From the NCBI GenBank assembly GCA_900696465.1, contig CAADGE010000048.1, positions 248,001 to 312,000 of the forward strand: a DNA stretch of 64,000 nucleotides. The letters are read 5' to 3'. Both the position numbers and the translations under genes were made by a program. Below the pieces are notes generated by a model that was not told the DNA's origin, made no database searches, and worked only from the letters and a program-made list of their open reading frames with translations. Source of the stretch: an uncultured Planctomycetota bacterium (GTDB lineage Bacteria; Planctomycetota; Phycisphaerae; UBA1845; UTPLA1). This document shows positions 35,063 to 42,376 of this stretch, in pieces (positions within the stretch are counted from its first letter, which is position 1; every line of letters starts with the position of its first letter).

Positions 35063-35830
35063 AGCGGCTTTTTTCGAAGCAGCGGGTTTGAACTTGAACG
35101 CAGAGGGACAAAGCTCACTGAGTGAACATTGATCGCAGGCGGGCTTTCGTGCGGAACAGACCTTTCGTCCATGCCAGATCAGGGCGTGACCCAGAAAAGT
35201 CCATTCCGACTGGGGAAACACTTCCATCAAATCCTGCTCGATACGAACGGCATCTTTGTCGTCGCGCGAGCGCCACGTCAGCCCCAGCCGGTGTGCGAGT
35301 CGGCCGATGTGAGTGTCCACCACGACGCCGACATTCTTCTTGTACCAGGTGCCCAGGATTACGTTCGCAGTCTTTCTCGCCACGCCGGGGACTTCGAGCA
35401 GATCCTCCATGGTGTCGGGCACCTTCCCGTCGAACTTTTCGCGGATGACTTTGCCCGCACCGATCAGGTTCCGTGCCTTATTGCGGTAGAAACCGGTCGA
35501 TCGGATAAGGTCCTCCAGTTCCGCCGGCCGGGCGTCGGCCAGATCGGCTGCTGTGCGATACCTCTCGAAGAGTGCCGGTGTGACCTTGTTCACACGATCG
35601 TCAGTGCATTGTGCCGACAGGATCGTGGCCACGAGCAGATGCAGGGCGGAATCATGTCGCAGCGCGCAGTCCGCATCCGGGTAGAGCCGGTGAAGTTCTG
35701 CGAGGATTCGCTCTGCACGGGCAGTTCGCGCGGCAGGTGCCTCGCTGCGAGCGGAGGACTTTTTTTGTGTCGGACTTTGCTTTTCCCGTCTGCTTACTTT
35801 GCTCTTCGACGCTCGTCGGGCGGCCATCAT
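35033..35830 (-). CDS. nth: Endonuclease III
   Basis: 265 residues from ATG 35830, which has GGAGGT six nt upstream; an upstream extension is out of family. A Lys/Arg-rich N-terminal tail of about 35 residues precedes the HhH-GPD glycosylase domain. Catalytic Lys is in GVARKTANVIL (about residue 155) and Asp in VDTHIGRLAHRLG (about 173). The iron-sulfur cluster motif is complete: CSARKPACDQCSLSELC. It removes oxidised pyrimidines and nicks the abasic site. It is the last gene of the kinase-moaDE-DUF4149 operon, overlapping the preceding stop; its own stop overlaps the GT4 gene's end by 30 bp. Confidence 0.96.
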   Translation of the reverse strand: MMAARRASKSKVSRREKQSPTQKKSSARSEAPAARTARAERILAELHRLYPDADCALRHDSALHLLVATILSAQCTDDRVNKVTPALFERYRTAADLADARPAELEDLIRSTGFYRNKARNLIGAGKVIREKFDGKVPDTMEDLLEVPGVARKTANVILGTWYKKNVGVVVDTHIGRLAHRLGLTWRSRDDKDAVRIEQDLMEVFPQSEWTFLGHALIWHGRKVCSARKPACDQCSLSELCPSAFKFKPAASKKAALPTAKRRSR

Positions 35831-36342
35831 GAAGTACCTCCGACGTGGGGCGTGCCCTGCAACGGCGCGAAAGCCATTTCCAGATTGATCAGAAGCAGCA
35901 ACAAGAGCAGGGCCTGTGAGACTCGAACCGCCGTCGAGTGAAATGCTTCGAAGGCAGCTCGAACGGCTGCATCCGCGTCGGGCTCGGCCAGCAAGGGCTG
36001 GAGATTCAGTATCTGCGGCGTCATCACCATCGTGCTGCAAAGCATCAACAGAACGGCCGCTCCGGCTGCAGCGATTCTAAGCCAGTCACGCATCCGCCGC
36101 GGACCGATCGCCAGTAACATCAGCAGCCCGCCCAGGAGCACAATACCGCAGATGAGCTGAACAAGGTCGAAACGCAGAAAGTTCTTCGCCATGACCTGCC
36201 CGGCGATTGCATTCGGTTGATCGACTCCGGTTTCGCGCATCACGCTGAAGGTCGTCGGGGCGACGATCGCCAGGACAACCAGGCCGCCCAGCCAGATACC
36301 GGCCGCTGTGTGTGAAAGGGCTCGGACAAGACGCATCATCAT
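35827..36342 (-). CDS. DUF4149/TMEM205-like integral membrane protein
   Basis: 171 residues from ATG 36342 (GGAG five nt upstream), overlapping the moaDE stop by ATGA. Four predicted membrane helices: AAGIWLGGLVVLAIVAPTTFSVM, LICGIVLLGGLLMLLAI, WLRIAAAGAAVLLMLCSTMVM and VSQALLLLLLLINLEMAF. Function unknown for the family. It lies between moaDE and nth, overlapped with both, so all are co-transcribed. Confidence 0.8.
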   Translation of the reverse strand: MMMRLVRALSHTAAGIWLGGLVVLAIVAPTTFSVMRETGVDQPNAIAGQVMAKNFLRFDLVQLICGIVLLGGLLMLLAIGPRRMRDWLRIAAAGAAVLLMLCSTMVMTPQILNLQPLLAEPDADAAVRAAFEAFHSTAVRVSQALLLLLLLINLEMAFAPLQGTPHVGGTS

Positions 36343-37007
36343 TTCGGCTCCACCCATTCTGACGTACCGTCCCCCCAGATGTTTTTCTTCCAGATCGGTA
36401 CATCCGTCTTGACTGCGTCTACGATGGCCTGGCACGCCTCAAACGCTTCGGCACGATGTGCCGAAGCCACGACCACTAGGATCGATGCCTCGCCGAGGGG
36501 AATCCTTCCGAGTCGGTGCCAGATAGCGGCGTCCAGCACTCCGGAACGAATCACGACGCGATCCCGAATGGCCTGCATCTGCTCAATCGCCATCGCCTCG
36601 TAGGCCTCGTATTCGAGGGCGAGCAGCGGTTTGCAGCCATCCAGCTCCGCACGCACATTGCCGCTGAAGGTGGTCAGTGCGCCGGCATCGGGACGGGTAA
36701 GCTCGGCCGCAAGCAAGGCCGCATCCAGCGGTTCGCGTGACAGGCGGATACGCGGCAGCGGCGCTCCCCCTGAGACCGGCGGAATGACGGCGACTTCATC
36801 GCCATCGTGCAGAACTTGGTTCATGGCGACGTAGCTGCGGTTGACGGCCAGCCGAATTCCGAGTGCAGCCCCGAGGTTCGGGTAGGTCTCGGCCAGACGG
36901 CCGGCAACCTGTCCGACGGTCTCATCGCTGCTCACTTCAAGTGTGATTTCCTCCAGCCCAACGATCTGTCGGGCGGGGCCAAAGAATTTTACTACAACGC
37001 TTGGCAT
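36339..37007 (-). CDS. MoaD-MoaE fusion, molybdopterin synthase (MoaX-like)
   Basis: 222 residues. Residues 1-81 are MoaD: ubiquitin-like fold ending in PPVSGG, whose C-terminal Gly-Gly is here internal. Residues about 85-222 are MoaE: LSREPLDAALL, GALTTFSGNVRAE (about 112), LEYEAYEAMA, and the catalytic VVASAHRAEAFEACQAIVDAVKTDVPIWKKN block with Lys residues. Molybdopterin synthase puts two sulfurs into cyclic pyranopterin phosphate. In Mycobacterium tuberculosis MoaX, a similar fusion, cleavage after the Gly-Gly frees MoaD; the same processing would be needed here. The frame is in phase and without a stop between halves. Confidence 0.93.
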   Translation of the reverse strand: MPSVVVKFFGPARQIVGLEEITLEVSSDETVGQVAGRLAETYPNLGAALGIRLAVNRSYVAMNQVLHDGDEVAVIPPVSGGAPLPRIRLSREPLDAALLAAELTRPDAGALTTFSGNVRAELDGCKPLLALEYEAYEAMAIEQMQAIRDRVVIRSGVLDAAIWHRLGRIPLGEASILVVVASAHRAEAFEACQAIVDAVKTDVPIWKKNIWGDGTSEWVEPK

Positions 37008-37016
37008 GATGATCGC

Positions 37017-38063
37017 CTATGCATCCGCTTCATCCAGTTCAAACAGATTTCGATTTTCATTCAGCCAGGCCAGTTTGCGCTGGAGCATTTTCAGAAAATC
37101 GAAGCCGTCCAGACCGGCGAAGGTGCCGCGCTTCAGTATCGGAGAGATCGTCTGAGCGATCAGTGCTTCCTGCATGAGCAGCGGGATCACGCGCAGCTCC
37201 GCATGGGTCAGAACATTCATCTCATCGTAACCCCGGAGGAAGCGTTTGGCACGGGCCATGTCGGTTTCGTCCTTCCAGGTCGACAGGTCGTGCGTGCCGG
37301 TGTGAATCGAGAACTGGAGGCAACCGTTGGCGATGTCGATGGCCCGCTGTGCGATCCGGGCGGCGTCGTAGTCGATGACCGCGACCACGTGCGACTTGTC
37401 GAAAATCATGTTGCCGGGATGCCAATCCGAGTGGATGATCTGAGTGGCCCATTTCGTGAGGCCGATCTCATTGGCTGCGCCGGCCGCCATGGCATAAGTT
37501 TCGCGCAGCCGCGCCAGTGTGGCAGCCAGTTCTTTTTCGTGACCGCGAACCGAGGGGCGCTGTGCGAGTGCCTCGCCCATCCGTGGAATCGCATCGTAGA
37601 CCTGCTTCGCGGCGTGATAGGTGCCGGGCGGCGGATCGTAATCGGGTTTGAAGTCCTTGATCAGCTGGTGGTACAGGCCGAGCGTTTTGCCGGCCTGGTA
37701 TGTGGCAAGATGACCGCTGTCGTAGGGCTCGCCCTCGATAAACTCGAAGACCTCGTAGATCGCGTCGCCGATCTTCAGCATCGAGTTGTTATCGCGCTTT
37801 GTACCGACCAGGTGCGGCAGGGGGAAGTTCTGTTCGGCCAGGTGCAGTTGCAGGGCGTGGGCAAAGGCAACCTTGTACGGATCGTCCTTGCCCTTGGGGC
37901 GGCGCTTGAGCAGATAACGATTGCGATCCGTCGTGATGAGCAGCTTCGCCGCCTGGTGTGATCCTTTTGCAAACTCGCGAATGTCCAGAATGATCCCCAG
38001 GTCGTAATTGCTCAGCACGATGGCCAGCTCCTGGGGGGCGAACTTCTCGCGTGGATGGGTCAT
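37017..38063 (-). CDS. Aminoglycoside phosphotransferase-fold kinase (APH family)
   Basis: 348 residues. Kinase-like ATP site motifs with the nucleotide-binding N-lobe (LLKRRPKGKDDPYKVAFAHALQLHL), catalytic loop IHSDWHPGNMIFD (about residues 222-234; the Asp-x-x-x-x-Asn pair) and metal-binding Asp in AVIDYDAARIA. It resembles CotS, homoserine kinase II and HipA-like sugar kinases; the substrate is not evident. First gene of an operon with moaDE, DUF4149 and nth; its stop is 9 bp upstream of moaDE. No canonical SD is seen before the ATG. Confidence 0.83.
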   Translation of the reverse strand: MTHPREKFAPQELAIVLSNYDLGIILDIREFAKGSHQAAKLLITTDRNRYLLKRRPKGKDDPYKVAFAHALQLHLAEQNFPLPHLVGTKRDNNSMLKIGDAIYEVFEFIEGEPYDSGHLATYQAGKTLGLYHQLIKDFKPDYDPPPGTYHAAKQVYDAIPRMGEALAQRPSVRGHEKELAATLARLRETYAMAAGAANEIGLTKWATQIIHSDWHPGNMIFDKSHVVAVIDYDAARIAQRAIDIANGCLQFSIHTGTHDLSTWKDETDMARAKRFLRGYDEMNVLTHAELRVIPLLMQEALIAQTISPILKRGTFAGLDGFDFLKMLQRKLAWLNENRNLFELDEADA

Positions 38064-38113
38064 ACACCCATAGTGTACGCCACTCGACGATGATGAAAAA
38101 CGCCGACTTTGGA

Positions 38114-38142
38114 TTGACGAACTCGCGCCGCCGCCCGATAGT
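38114..38142 (+). promoter_or_regulatory. Promoter of the mtnP-pgpA operon
   Basis: -35 TTGACG (38114-38119), 17-nt spacer, -10 GATAGT (38137-38142). The roughly 45-nt leader contains two short hairpins: CTTCG/CGAAG (38144-38157) and TCGGCC/GGCCGA (38159-38175), just before GGAGGG. Confidence 0.5.
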
Positions 38143-38191
38143 GCTTCGTAAGCGAAGATCGGCCTGAGCGGCCGACCCGGAGGGCAAGCGA

Positions 38192-39103
38192 ATGCCGGAC
38201 AGGATCATCGGGCTGATCGGCGGAACCGGCCTCGGACAGGCCCTGCTGAAGGAAGTCCGTGGCGAATCCATCGACGAAACCACACCGTTCGGCAAACCGA
38301 GTGCGCCGATCGTGCGTGCGAACTGGGAAGGCGTCGAGATCGCCTTCCTGCCTCGTCACGGGCACGGGCATCTGCATGGTCCGAGTGCCGTGCCGTACCG
38401 GGCGAATATCTACGCCCTCAAGCGAGTCGGCGTGACTCACATCATCGCCAGTGGGGCGACCGGAAGTCTGCGTGAGGAAATCCGTCCGCGCGACCTGGTC
38501 ATCGCCGATCAGGTGATCGACAAGACGATCCGCAGAGCGACCAGCTTTTTTGACGAGCCTGGGCTGGCCGCGCACGTTGAGTTCTCCGAGCCGTTCTGTC
38601 CGGTCCTGCGACAATGCCTGCTCGCGGCGGCCGGTGCCGTACAGACCGTGGTCCACGACGGCGGCACGTATGTGTGCATGGAGGGGCCGGCGTTTTCCAC
38701 CGCGGCAGAAAGCCGGATGCATCGAGCGTGGGGTGGCGACCTGATCGGCATGACTTGCATGCCGGAGGCCAAGCTGGCCCGCGAGGCAGAGATGTGCTAC
38801 GCACTCGTCGCGCTGCCGACGGATTACGACTGCTGGCGACCGCATGATCCGGGTATGGATCGTCGCGCGCTGCTGGAGGAGATCATTCATAACGTCGAAG
38901 ACGCTACCGCGAATTCGGTTCAGTTGATTCGCGCCACGCTGCAGGAAATGGCAAGCGGTGTTCCATCTGGTGGAAGCGGCCTGCCGCACAAATGCCATTG
39001 TCAAAGCGCGCTGGAGATGGCCATGTGGACGCACAAGAAAAATGTACCGTCCGATCTGATCCAGAAGCTCTCGCCCATCCTGTCGAAGTATTTTCCCGCA
39101 TGA
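38192..39103 (+). CDS. mtnP: S-methyl-5'-thioadenosine phosphorylase (MTAP family)
   Basis: 303 residues. PNP/MTAP family: IIGLIGGTGLG at the start (phosphate loop), then LPRHGHGHLHGPSAVPYRANI (His and Arg in the phosphate site), GATGSLREEI, and the C-terminal specificity region CMEGPAFSTAAESRMHRAWG (residues about 166-185), then GMTCMPEAKLARE and ALPTDYDCW. It cleaves methylthioadenosine to adenine and methylthioribose-1-P, linking to the metK gene in this window. GGAGGG is about 7 nt upstream. Its stop overlaps the pgpA start. Confidence 0.92.
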   Translation: MPDRIIGLIGGTGLGQALLKEVRGESIDETTPFGKPSAPIVRANWEGVEIAFLPRHGHGHLHGPSAVPYRANIYALKRVGVTHIIASGATGSLREEIRPRDLVIADQVIDKTIRRATSFFDEPGLAAHVEFSEPFCPVLRQCLLAAAGAVQTVVHDGGTYVCMEGPAFSTAAESRMHRAWGGDLIGMTCMPEAKLAREAEMCYALVALPTDYDCWRPHDPGMDRRALLEEIIHNVEDATANSVQLIRATLQEMASGVPSGGSGLPHKCHCQSALEMAMWTHKKNVPSDLIQKLSPILSKYFPA

Positions 39104-39618
39104 GTGGAACACTGCCATCAGGAACTGGACCGAGTGCCGCCGATCGCATTCTGCTGTTCGTCGGCTCACTCGGCTATCTCGGTTTCGTACCGGTCGCTTC
39201 AGGCACGGTGGCAGTCGCCGTGGCCGGCATACCGCTCTACTTGCTACTGGCGCTTGTGCTCAAGCTTTCGTGGCCGGTCTACATGGTCGTTGTGTTTGCC
39301 TTCACGATGTTATCCGTCTGGGTGGCGGATCGCGCCGATCGCATCCTCCAAGAAAAGGACAGCAAGCGGAATGTCATTGACGAATTGCCGGGCTACTTTG
39401 TCGCACTGATCGGATTGCCCTGCACCTGGCAGATCGTTGTCGCGGCATTCTTCCTCGAGCGGGCTATCGATATAGCGAAGATATGGCCTGCGAACTGGAT
39501 CGAACGGAAACTTCCCGGCGGCTGGGGCGTTGTCGGTGACGATCTGATCGCCGGCCTCTATACCCTGAGCATTCTGCACGCCGCCGTTCGATGGGCTCCG
39601 GGCTGGCTCGGGGTCTGA
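39100..39618 (+). CDS. pgpA: Phosphatidylglycerophosphatase A
   Basis: 172 residues starting at ATG 39100, which overlaps the mtnP stop (ATGA). PgpA motifs: SGTVAVAVAG near the start, ADRADRILQEKDSKRNVIDELPGY (about residues 72-95, with the acidic pair), FLERAIDIAKIWPANWIE, and GGWGVVGDDLIAGL with the paired Asp residues near the C-terminus. It dephosphorylates phosphatidylglycerophosphate at the inner membrane; four hydrophobic segments fit. A terminator hairpin follows 20 nt downstream. Confidence 0.9.
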   Translation: MSGTLPSGTGPSAADRILLFVGSLGYLGFVPVASGTVAVAVAGIPLYLLLALVLKLSWPVYMVVVFAFTMLSVWVADRADRILQEKDSKRNVIDELPGYFVALIGLPCTWQIVVAAFFLERAIDIAKIWPANWIERKLPGGWGVVGDDLIAGLYTLSILHAAVRWAPGWLGV

Positions 39619-39636
39619 ATGCGACCCGTTAAAAAA

Positions 39637-39672
39637 GAAAACCCGTCGCAGGCATTGCCCGACGGGTTTCTT
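39637..39672 (+). terminator. Intrinsic terminator-like hairpin after pgpA
   Basis: AAACCCGTCG (39639-39648) pairs with CGACGGGTTT (39660-39669), a perfect 10-bp stem with an 11-nt loop, followed by CTTCGTC. An A-run precedes it, so it could act on the minus strand as well. Confidence 0.6.
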
Positions 39673-39715
39673 CGTCAAAAAGAGGTCAGAGATGCTTCCA
39701 CCGCAATGCCGGTCG

Positions 39716-39850
39716 GCGGCTGATTTCTTGAACCCTCGCTAACAAGGTGGGTGCCTTTCGGGCCGGCTGGACCTCTCCGACGCATCGGAGTTCGTCCTGC
39801 AAGCAGTCACCGAGCGGATCCCAGGGTTCAATCGCATCGGCTCAAGAAAA
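39716..39850. ncRNA. Candidate rod-shaped structured RNA, strand unknown
   Basis: The 547-bp gap between pgpA and the next gene holds nested inverted repeats around one centre (about 39780): TTGAACCCT at 39728-39736 pairs with AGGGTTCAA at 39823-39831 (perfect 9 bp), TTTCTTG at 39724-39730 could pair with CAAGAAA at 39843-39849, and an apical hairpin CTCCGA/TCGGAG (39775-39790) has loop CGCA. Together they could form a long rod as in 6S RNA, but no 6S signature is proven, and the first two stems share three bases. No ORF in this stretch looks coding. Confidence 0.35.
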
Positions 39851-40087
39851 TAGGGCCTCCGTGATCGAGCATGGCAGAAACAAACTCTTTCTGACGTCTT
39901 ATTCTTAGCATCTTGACCGGCAAAATGCAATTCAATCACGTCGACAATGACGCATGGCATTTACTGTGCCATGAACGTATTGAGAGCGCGTTACGATTAC
40001 GCTGCAGCGTGAAGTGCTTGTCGATGAAATGGGTTGTATTATTGCGCCGGCACCATGAACGAAGTGTGAAGCTCCGGAAACGAGCGC

Positions 40088-40125
40088 AAAAAAAAGACGA
40101 CAGTCCTTGAAGAAGTCTGTCGTCT
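40088..40125 (-). terminator. Rho-independent terminator of the 194-aa gene
   Basis: AGACGACAG (40095-40103) pairs with CTGTCGTCT (40117-40125), a perfect 9-bp stem, followed on the minus strand by eight U residues (40095-40088). It lies about 40 bp after the stop of the minus-strand gene. Confidence 0.85.
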
Positions 40126-40165
40126 GTGGTCAACTGAAATTCTGCAGGCACGACGATCCGCTTGT

Positions 40166-40750
40166 TCAGCCGGCTTTCTTGCCGGTTCCCGGTCCCGTCT
40201 CGAAGATCGACTGGGTCCGCAGAATGCGCCATTCGCCCGGAAAGGCGTGATAGGCGTGAACGTGCAGTTCGTTGTGCCGCGTTTCGTAGTCGATGAACGA
40301 GAACGGTTCGAGACCGTTGGTCGCCCACTGGCTGTAGGGGATGTAGAGCCCCTTGGTCTTCGCATAGCGGACCAGATCGCGATAGGTCGTGCGGAAGATG
40401 TGTTCCGTCATCTCCTCGACCTGGCTGCTGAAGATGTATCGCATGTTGTCGCTGAAGCGATACTGGAAATCACGCTCGCCGCGGAAGCGAAATTGCGTGA
40501 CGAGGTTGCGATCCGTGAGCAGGTCGCTCGGGACGGCCGTCAGTTCCGTCACCATCGTGCCGCCGCTCTGGACCGTTACCAGGTGCGAGAGCCCGATGAT
40601 CCAGATGTCCGCCTGGAAGTTCCCGTACTCAATATGCTTATCCATGTAAATGTGGAAAAGCTCAGGGTGCAGGGCGCGACGGTACAGGAAGAAATTCAAG
40701 TCCGTGCTGCGTTGTTTTGTGAGACCCAGTTCCAATTGTGAATCCTTCAT
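40166..40750 (-). CDS. Conserved-looking protein, unknown function
   Basis: 194 residues, no signal peptide or membrane helix. The sequence is rich in aromatic residues, with paired strands (LNFFLYRRALHPELFHIYMDKHI; ADIWIIGLSHLVTVQSGGTMVTE), and a C-terminal part containing WATNGLEPFSFIDYETRHNELHVHAYHAF with several His and Tyr. The mix suggests a mostly beta fold, but I do not recognise the family. It is monocistronic, ending at a strong terminator, and is divergent from nadA. Confidence 0.7.
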   Translation of the reverse strand: MKDSQLELGLTKQRSTDLNFFLYRRALHPELFHIYMDKHIEYGNFQADIWIIGLSHLVTVQSGGTMVTELTAVPSDLLTDRNLVTQFRFRGERDFQYRFSDNMRYIFSSQVEEMTEHIFRTTYRDLVRYAKTKGLYIPYSQWATNGLEPFSFIDYETRHNELHVHAYHAFPGEWRILRTQSIFETGPGTGKKAG

Positions 40751-41071
40751 GATCCGTCCGCGATGGCGTATATGGCTTCTACGGGCTAAAAGCCCAGTTA
40801 GGTCATTATATCTGGCGAGAATCCGCTCTCCAAAGAAAATATGTTGAGCTCGTTTTGTCGATTAACAGAGCCCTTATTAATCTATAAACTCTGTTACAGC
40901 ATTACTTTAGGATCGCGCCTCAGGATGTGATCTGGCCGGATCGGCTTCCTGAATCGATAGCACACGGTTTTGGGTATGGAAGTGTTCAGTCCCCAGAGGG
41001 GCGCTGTTAGCGGTTTATGCATATTGAGTAGTGCATTTCCTCGCTAGAATCTGACTGAAAGGGGTTTGGCT
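40751..41071. other. Divergent intergenic region upstream of nadA
   Basis: About 320 bp of unusually AT-rich DNA. It contains a perfect 7-bp inverted repeat, AACAGAG (40864-40870) and CTCTGTT (40889-40895), with an 18-nt AT-rich spacer, which could be an operator or hairpin. Near nadA, TAGAAT at about 41044 could be a -10, but the -35-like TTGAGT is only about 15 nt upstream. Confidence 0.35.
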
Positions 41072-42244
41072 GTGCTCTACCAGGCACCACTGGCACCGAA
41101 ATACTCGACCATGACTGAGGAGGATTTGCGTCGGCAGATACTTGCCCGTAAGTCTCAGCTTGGCAGGCGGTTAGTTATCCTCGGACACCATTACCAGCAG
41201 GACGAGGTTCTCGAGTTCGCCGATTTCACAGGCGACAGCTTCAAGCTGTCGCAACTGGCCTCCCAGCAGAAAGATGCCGAATTCGTCGTCTTTTGCGGCG
41301 TACACTTCATGGCAGAATCGGCGGACATCCTTACCTCCGATCGGGTGCAGGTCATCCTGCCGGACCTGACTGCTGGTTGCAGCATGGCCGACATGGCAGG
41401 CATCGATCAGGTCGAGGATGCCTGGGATCATCTTACGCGCACCACGGATGCGGTCATCGTACCTATCACCTACGTCAATTCGTCTGCCGCAGTAAAGGCC
41501 TTTGTCGGCGGACACGATGGCGCCTGCTGCACCAGCTCGAATGCGCCACAGGTTCTCAGGTGGGCGTTAGGCGGGGAAGAATCCGGCGCACCGAATGTCC
41601 GCCGAAAAGTCCTTTTCCTACCGGATCAGCATCTCGGTCGAAACACGGCCTTTGGCTTGGGCTGGCCGCTGGATTGCATGGCTGTCTATGACCCGAAACT
41701 TCCCAACGGCGGGCTGACCGACGAGCAGATACGAAGCGCGGTCTTCTTCCTCTGGAAGGGACACTGCAGCGTCCATCAGCTCTTTACCGCCAGGCAAGTC
41801 GATGAAATTCGTTCGATAGATCCGGACTATCGCGTGATCGTGCATCCCGAATGCGATTGGTCGCTCGTCCAGAAGGCCGATCTCGCTGGCAGTACGGAGT
41901 TCATCATCCGGACCATCGAAAACGCTCCAGCCGGCAGCAAGTGGGCGGTCGGAACCGAGGTACATCTTGTCCATCGCCTCGCAAAGCGATTTGAGGGCGT
42001 AAAGTCCGTCCGACTTCTCGCAGGCATACAGTGCCTCTGCACGACGATGTACCGCATCGATATGAAGCACCTGCTCTGGACGCTCGATGAACTGGCTGCC
42101 GGACGCATCGTCAACCGCATCCACGTTGATCCGGAGACGAAAACATTGGCTCGCATCGCACTCGATCGCATGCTGTCGCTCACCGGGGATGGCGCGGCCA
42201 AGACTGCCTCGACACCGCGAGCGATTGCCGCCTGTGTAGATTGA
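41072..42244 (+). CDS. nadA: Quinolinate synthase
   Basis: 390 residues from GTG 41072, seven nt after AAAGGGG; the TTG six nt earlier is too close to it. NadA condenses iminoaspartate with dihydroxyacetone phosphate to quinolinate for NAD. Motifs: VILGHHYQQDEV and FTGDSFKLSQ, with VFCGVHFMAESA (cluster Cys), LPDLTAGCSMADM, HPECDWSL (second Cys), EVHLVHRL and CLCTTMYRID (third Cys and core). The three Cys residues bind the 4Fe-4S cluster; DQHLGRNTAF is also conserved. Neighbours nadB and nadC are not present. Confidence 0.96.
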   Translation: MLYQAPLAPKYSTMTEEDLRRQILARKSQLGRRLVILGHHYQQDEVLEFADFTGDSFKLSQLASQQKDAEFVVFCGVHFMAESADILTSDRVQVILPDLTAGCSMADMAGIDQVEDAWDHLTRTTDAVIVPITYVNSSAAVKAFVGGHDGACCTSSNAPQVLRWALGGEESGAPNVRRKVLFLPDQHLGRNTAFGLGWPLDCMAVYDPKLPNGGLTDEQIRSAVFFLWKGHCSVHQLFTARQVDEIRSIDPDYRVIVHPECDWSLVQKADLAGSTEFIIRTIENAPAGSKWAVGTEVHLVHRLAKRFEGVKSVRLLAGIQCLCTTMYRIDMKHLLWTLDELAAGRIVNRIHVDPETKTLARIALDRMLSLTGDGAAKTASTPRAIAACVD

Positions 42245-42376
42245 CCCTCGAGCGACGAGCTTTCCTACGGTTCTTGGCTGGCAGGCGTGTGGTTGCCCAT
42301 TCGATGCTCGGGTTGACCCTGCCCCCGTGTCGCCGGACAATTCTGTTCACGAACCACAACAACCATGAGGTGCCCC

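Noticed and set aside
39823-39836. GGGTTCAATC, a tRNA T-loop-like sequence
   Set aside because: The flanking stem bases do not pair and no acceptor, D or anticodon arms can be built.
39739-39960. Minus-strand 73-residue ORF in the RNA-candidate gap
   Set aside because: No SD, odd composition and it crosses the inverted repeats.
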